From Pseudeuparius sepicola (lineage: Eukaryota > Arthropoda > Insecta > Coleoptera > Anthribidae): 64,000 nt of DNA. Positions 58,441 through 64,000 of this stretch are shown here, in pieces. Position numbers and translations under genes: made by a program. Under the pieces are notes generated by a model that made no database searches, was not told the origin of the DNA, and worked only from the letters and a program-made list of their open reading frames with translations. Within the stretch, counting starts at the first letter, position 1, and every line of letters begins with the position of its first letter. The stretch spans positions 37,789,787-37,853,786 of the forward strand of contig OY987298.1 in NCBI GenBank assembly GCA_963920635.1. The letters run 5' to 3'.

Positions 58441-60134
58441 TACACTGAAAAAAGGAGCTGTGAAATTACAAAATTATTACAATTAAACTACGGTAAGTAT
58501 ACATGAATTGTAATGTTTAAATAAAATTTTATGTTAATTTGCCCCAAAATGGTGAATATACAAAATTGTTTTGTGGAAAAACCTAACTTATGTATATTTA
58601 TCTGTACATTTGGCGTTCTTTACGGCATTGGTGACAGATCGACAGGTGCAAAGTTAAAGGTGGTGCAATCTTTATAGTTTAGTACTTTACGAAGACCCAT
58701 ATACGCGTATAGGTACAACTATTACTGTGTTTGAAGTAAAAGGTAAGATATTTAAGAAATACAACATGATTATTTGCGACGTTTGTTCTGTTAATTTATC
58801 AGTATCATATTCATCTGAGCTATCACAGGCATCTCCCTGGAATAATTTTCACCTGCAAACATGTGAACTGTTTTTCATCTTTTACAAAACACTTAAGAGA
58901 AAAACACTGCTACGATTGCCAAAACAATCAACTGTCTCTATCAAATTGCAATTTTAAATCTAAGTTTAAAATTAAAATAAAAAACATATGTTTTACCATT
59001 TGCGAATAGGTGATATGTATCCATTTTCTGAAAGCTGCAAAACAATTTTTAAAACCTGAAGTTTAATATTCTTTTAGTTAACCTATATTTTGTTTAAAAA
59101 AGATTTGTTTTTTAAGGAAGCATTTGGTTAAGAAGTAAATGTTTTGTGTTAGGTATAGTTCTATCCTCCTGTTCATATTTAATAACTGTGTCTTTTTATG
59201 TAAATGTTTTCGCTAATTTAAATGTATAAATTGGTTTGTTTTTTTAGGATATACATTTGGTTAAGAAAGTAAATATTTTGTATTAGGTATAAATATACTT
59301 CTTTCCTTTTGTTCATATCTATAATAACATGTCTTTTTTATGTAAATGTTTTCGTTTATTTAAATGTATAAATTGATTGGTTTTTTAAGGAGGTTTTTGG
59401 TTAAGAATGTAAATATTTTGTGTTAGATATAAATATAGTTCTTTCCTCGTGTTCATATTAATAAGTATACCTTTTTTATGTAATAAATATTTTCGTTTAT
59501 TTAAATGTAAAACTTTGGTTAATAGTAGGAATACCTATATATTTGATACTATAAATGTTTTAGTTTATGAATATAGTTTTTTGAAATGTAGTAAGCGTTT
59601 TAAAATTTTTTTTCATTATGGATACAAATTGTGGAATATTGCTTATTATTTCTTAAAATATTCCTCATATCAAAAACATGTTTTGATAAAAGTGTTAGGG
59701 GTAATTATTTCCCGTTTAGTAATATTAATACATAATAATAATAATAATTTCCCTAACACTTTTATTAAAATATGTTTTTGATATAAGGAATATTTTAAGA
59801 AATATAAGGAATATTCCACAATTTGTATCCACACTGTATTATAATTTAAAAAGCAATTTTACAAAGTAGTTTTAAAAAGTAATTTTGCAAAGTAATTTTA
59901 CAAAGTAATTTCGCAAAATCGGTGTATTATTATTCAGGAAAATTACAAATAACTTGTAGATATTAATTACAACACATAACTAATTTCACAGATTCTTTGT
60001 AAATTAATTTTACAAACTACATAACTGTAATTTAATTGTTCCTCACATCACTTTTGGGAATTTACAAGATATCTATTGGTCGCACTAAAAGCAGTCAAAT
60101 TATTGTAAAATCGCAAAATCCTTTTTTCAGTGTA
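58441..60134. mobile_element. TA-flanked DNA element with CACTGAAAAAAGGA ends
   Basis: TACACTGAAAAAAGGA (58441) and TCCTTTTTTCAGTGTA (to 60134) are inverted ends including TA on each side. Inside are three diverged direct units about 135 bp apart (TTGGTTAAGAA at 59124, 59257 and 59397), a hairpin of about 85-bp arms (59610-59720 against 59750-59832), and a short array of AAAGTAATTTTACA-type units at 59850-59925. No transposase is visible; it is a non-autonomous 1.69-kb element. Confidence 0.7.
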
Positions 60135-60509
60135 GTAACCAGTAAAATAGGAAAGTGAAAAAAATGACACCCGCCTACTATGTTTTTATATACTTAATCA
60201 ACACTGACAACTATTATTAAAACAAAAAGTAAATATTTACCTTTTCCAGTCAAATAAAAAAATATCGAAAGTAAAAAATTTTGCAAATTAATTGGGCTAA
60301 CTATTAAATGGGTAAGTTAAAAAAAGTCCTTTAAAAAAAACTTAAGATAGAAAAAGTAATTCTACCATAAAGTGTCTTCCAACTTGCTGATAACGGGTCC
60401 CAAAATGAAGTTTCTAGATTCAATCAAACTTTGATCTTGTTATTCCCAACGAAAATCGAGAAGCCGATAGGCATTCATGTTATCTTTTGAAACCTATATC
60501 CATCCAGGA
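60135..60509. other. No recognisable feature
   Basis: A+T-rich spacer. Confidence 0.45.
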
Positions 60510-61125
60510 AAAACTGAGTAGGTATGTGAAATTTCAAAAGTCTGGGCCTACTTTGGGTTTTTAGCCTTTTTCCCACTTTTTTAGAAGAGTGCCCTTTCTG
60601 TAGCTTTCACGGCAAAATATTATTAAGGAGACTTGTTCGTGATAAAAACCTGAGTAGGTATGAAAAATTTCAAACGCCCAGGCCCACTTCGATTTTTGCT
60701 AAAATATTTCTCACACAAATCAAGGTAGGCTTAGACTTATGAATTTTTTCATCATGAATCTGTTTCCTTAATAATATTTTGACGCGAAAGCTACAAAAAG
60801 GACAGTTAAAAAAAACTGGGGAATAAGGCTAAAAATCAAAGTAGGCCTAGACTTTTGAAATTTCGTAGTCCTACCCACTCAGTTTTTAATTCTGAACAAG
60901 TTTCCTATAACATTTTGTCACAAAACCTATAAAAAGTACACTTTACTATGGTGTGAAAAATTAAATTTTTCAAAATTTCCAAGGCATATATACTTGATTT
61001 TTCGAAACTAAAATTATGCCACAAATTAGTTTCAAACTAAGCAGGGCTGAACCCCAAAAGATCAACTTTCAACTCGATTTTTTATCATTTACAGGAGTCG
61101 TCCAAACAATCCGGGGACACATGGT
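60510..61125. repeat. Dispersed repeat family C, copy 2, with internal inverted repeat
   Basis: 60740-61125 matches 28790-29175 directly. In addition about 60510-60700 is repeated in inverse orientation at 60720-60900 (TTTCAAAAGTCTGGGCCTAC against GTAGGCCTAGACTTTTGAAA). The element therefore has a foldback part that copy 1 shows only in part. Confidence 0.65.
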
Positions 61126-62306
61126 AGAATATCGGCGAACTAAATTATTTTTTCCCATTTCGATTGCGATGCTCTAGCCCCTATGGATGAGCCGCCACTG
61201 CTCGATGCTAAAAACAACCCAAAAAATAATCAAGCCACTGAAGATTAACTTTCTACCGAATGAGGAATTCAGTTGCAGAGGCCTGTAAGGCAAAGGCAAC
61301 TGAAAAATGAACCACATATTCAGCATAGGTATTCAGCAGATTTTGGGCAAAGCTGCACATGTTTTCATCGATATAAGTTGGTGTTACCTATTTATTTTCT
61401 TACAATTTTCGAAATACTGATTTTTAATAAAGTTTTTTTATGTAACACCTAATTTTTTAATGTTGCTTAATAAAACAGGCCCTTCTTATACTAGAGTCAA
61501 TTTTTTTATGAAGTTCTTTCTAGGACTTTCAGTTGGTAATTTCGACATCCTAAGTTGGCATCAATGTAGCAAAAAATGTAACCGGGTCATAAGTTCAGGC
61601 CAGTAACGAGCGATTTGCATAACACAAAAAGTAACAACGAGAACTGTTTTAGACCAATGACAGTACGAGAACCGTTTTGGGACGATTCTTAAAATTGAAC
61701 GCGAACAAAGCAATTTTCACTGTCGAATTTTTGAACCAGCTTGAACGATTCGGAAAACCTTCACTGTCACATTGACACACGGAAGCCAAATTTGAATCCG
61801 AGCATAGAAGCTGCAACAAGCAGCAGTAAAAAAGCAAGGGCTCTTCGAGACAATATAATTTAAGTAGCACTGTTGCTGCACTTTCCATATCTTTATTTTG
61901 GCCTTGCTAGATTTGGATTGCTATCTACATACAGAATATTGTCGTTGTTCAAGTAGACCGAACTGTTCATACTGAAAGACACGTTGTTATTAGAGGTATA
62001 TTAGGTAACAATTCCGCAATGAGGTTAAAAACTTAAATGGCCTCGTTTTGAATATCTGACCCCGAATTTCAAAAGTTAAGAGTTTTTAGGACTGGAACAT
62101 CCTATTTTACAAGTATGTCAAAAGCATTATACAGGGTGGTGCAAATTTATCGTCCTAAACCTATTGCATTATATTTTTTAACATTTTACATTGTATTTTT
62201 GAAATTCAGGCAGAGAGCGAAAGTTCCATTGTTGTACGAAACTTGTATCGTAGACTCTGTCTAAGCCCAATTTAGTCGATTAGAAAATGTTAAATTAGTT
62301 TGTTGG
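61126..62306. other. No gene recognised; isolated ACAGGGTGGTGC end at 62131
   Basis: Mixed A+T-rich sequence. The frame at 61649-61888 (-) has no motif. TATACAGGGTGGTGCAAAT at about 62128 resembles a mariner-like left end without partner. Confidence 0.4.
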
Positions 62307-62565
62307 AATTAGACCGTGAGATAGTGACAGATTTTTGGACGTGATTTTACTCATTATGCCTTTCAACGGACATTATGTTGCGTATATTCTCACAATAATA
62401 AGGTAGATAATATGCATTAGAGAGAGAGAGTCATCCTGGATTCTTCATATGAAAAACTAAGTTTTCATTTATTCGAAAAATATGCGTTTTGACATGATTT
62501 TAGTCAGGCTGCCATACGTCTTATAATGAAGTTCAAAATAGAAAATTCATCAGAAAACCCTAAGC
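62307..62565. repeat. Third partial copy of the 56-kb duplicated unit
   Basis: From AGACCGTGAGATAGTGACAG to AATAGAAAATTC it follows the units at 56059-57060, with about 25 bp of additional sequence near 62385-62425. The minisatellite tail and the first ~80 bp are missing. Confidence 0.75.
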
Positions 62566-63174
62566 ATACCGTTATCGTAGGCCCAAAGAGCTATTATTGT
62601 CACGAGAACTTGAATTTTTTTTTGAGAGATGCTGTATCCAGTGGCGTGCACAGTTTTTTTTCCAAAAAAAAAAATGTTGCTTCTAGAAACTGGCATAGTA
62701 GGCCTTAGTGAAAGAGATTATTTTTGCTCAAAAAAATCAAGCTCTCTATAATATAAAAAAAAATCCGGGACAAATCACAATTAATAAACTTTGTACAGGG
62801 TGACCCGAAAACAAATGCATCATACTGTAGATCTCTGTTACTCGATGTTCAATTGTTTTTCTAAAAATGCGCATTCAAATAGCTCTGTTGGAACCCCAGA
62901 ACTTTTTTTATTTAACATTCTTTCTGAAACAAAAATAAAAAAGTTGAGGGGTAAAAATAATAATTATGAATAATGTCGATAATCATAATCCTTAATAACT
63001 GAAAAATAAAGATTAATATATCCTTTAGCTTATGACATAAACAGCTATATTGTGAGTATGGCGTGCGGATTCAAAAATCTGTTGTTATGGTTTTCCCAGA
63101 TATTTTCAATAACTGTTCTTGAAAGACCGCAACGCATGACACCTCAGCTTTTCCGTGACCCACAAAATGGTAAA
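62566..63174. other. No gene recognised; isolated TACAGGGTGACC end at 62794
   Basis: A+T-rich. TACAGGGTGACCCGAAAACA at 62794 is again a lone mariner-like end. Confidence 0.4.
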
Positions 63175-63420
63175 CACCGAACTCACCGGCGCTGCCTGGG
63201 GCTGGCGTCGGGACTGGCTGGGAATGGGCGGGCGCGGGCCTGACTATCGCGATCGGACTCCGGGCTGGGACTGCCGGGGCGGCGTCTGGACTCCGGATGG
63301 AGGGGCCGCGGAGCGCAGCAGCCCGGGGTTAGAGGGCTGGCGCGCCTACGATGCGGGTGCGCGCCGCGCGGCCGGTTTGCGGGAAGAGGACGGGAGGGGA
63401 GGGGGGGGGGGGCGTACGGG
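63175..63420. other. Very GC-rich island ending in a G12 run
   Basis: About 245 bp are strongly G+C- and CpG-rich (GGGCGGGCGCGGGCC, GGGGCCGCGGAGCGCAGCAG, GCGCGCCGCGCGGCCGG) and finish in GGGGAGGGGGGGGGGGG, with abrupt edges against A+T-rich flanks. The open frame across it (63155-63556) is a composition effect: few stops occur in such DNA, and Gly, Arg and Ala dominate. No domain is recognisable. It could be a promoter-type CpG island, a foreign insertion or an assembly error. Confidence 0.6.
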
Positions 63421-64000
63421 TACCTATCTGGGTTCGGGGATATCCGGTGTAATAAATGCTCTTTATTATTTTTTTGCTTCGGATGAAACTGGTGAGCCTG
63501 CGGGATTAGTCAGGGTTGCAGTCATATACCACACAATGTGTGATCTTATGTCATAAGATTTACTGTGTTCATATAATACCTTTCTCTATACGATTTAATC
63601 ACCATACTATTACACTACTGACATAATTATATATCATTATTTTAGGTACCGATATTACAAAAAATCTTGAAAATTTGAATTTATTCCAGAATCCAAACCA
63701 CAGCCAGGGAGATATTTCTTAGTTTAGTACTAGAATAATAATAATAATAGTTCTCACCCTCACAATACTCCAAACTAGGAGTACCCCAGAAGCAACCACA
63801 TGATTGTGCGGTGGAGGGGGGCAATTACTATTATTTTGTCTTCGTTGCCATTTGCGGCTAGGGCCGACTTTTTTCCCGATAGAACTAGGATAGCATTCGC
63901 TCAAGTACTATGGAAAACCCGAGAAAACCGTAGTAATCCCAGTGAGTGTAGGACAATTAGTAAATCACACGGATAAAGCTATTTAGGAGCAATACCGTGA
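63421..64000. other. No recognisable gene
   Basis: Ordinary A+T-rich sequence up to the window edge; the frame at 63719-63904 (-) has no motif. Confidence 0.4.

Noticed and set aside
63155..63556. 133-codon Gly/Arg/Ala-rich frame as a protein gene
   Set aside because: The frame is open because the DNA is GC-rich; no motif, no plausible start context, and similar openness in other frames.
1..64000. CRISPR arrays, bacterial operons, riboswitches or rRNA genes
   Set aside because: No regular short direct repeats with unique spacers, no ribosome-binding-site spaced gene series and no rRNA-like sequence; introns and transposon types indicate an animal nuclear genome.

Overview
The window looks like arthropod, most probably insect, nuclear DNA: roughly two thirds A+T by eye, short GT-AG introns (47-64 bp), and Jockey-like LINE, DD41D mariner, PIF/Harbinger, hAT and integrase-type DNA transposon sequence. 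I found no convincing intact host gene. What can be recognised is almost entirely mobile DNA in various states of decay, and it is often nested. I cannot name the species; beetle or hemipteran would be guesses.

Layout. 1-6 kb: partial and complete palindromic MITEs with TA-CAGGG ends. 6.25-9.33 kb: a nearly whole PIF/Harbinger transposon with its two standard genes facing each other, a MADF DNA-binding protein on + and a three-exon transposase on -. The transposase introns can be resolved to the base; small deletions break its last exon. 10.5-12.9 kb: a TG...CA element with a KRBA2-like integrase remnant and a 6-bp target repeat, then a hAT remnant with an 8-bp target repeat. 14.1-15.3 kb: a long-armed foldback carrying three copies of a possible Penelope-like C-terminus. 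15.4-18.8 kb: a mariner-derived foldback with transposase 3' ends facing outward on both sides and another palindrome inserted inside. 20.5-22.1 kb: a 1.57-kb near-perfect hairpin. 23.2-32 kb: more hairpin MITEs and a Jockey fragment. 32.7-34.1 kb: a decayed Jockey-like LINE interrupted by a hammerhead-like motif.

36.5-40.5 kb holds two related hAT MITEs and a foldback/minisatellite element. 41.2-46.0 kb is a 4.9-kb mariner whose transposase, with a 47-bp intron, is split by a foldback/minisatellite element plus a MITE; both of these have sister copies elsewhere in the window. 46-64 kb has further hairpins (one with two hammerhead-like cores), two elements rich in a repeated short motif, a 494-bp tandem duplication, a TA-flanked 1.7-kb element, and a short very GC-rich block near the right edge.

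How the parts relate: the non-autonomous palindromes share TA-CAGGG(T/C) ends with the mariners and are probably mobilised by mariner-type transposases. The Harbinger, hAT and integrase elements carry their own type of ends and target duplications. Every transposase reading frame seen is broken, so nothing here looks autonomous today.
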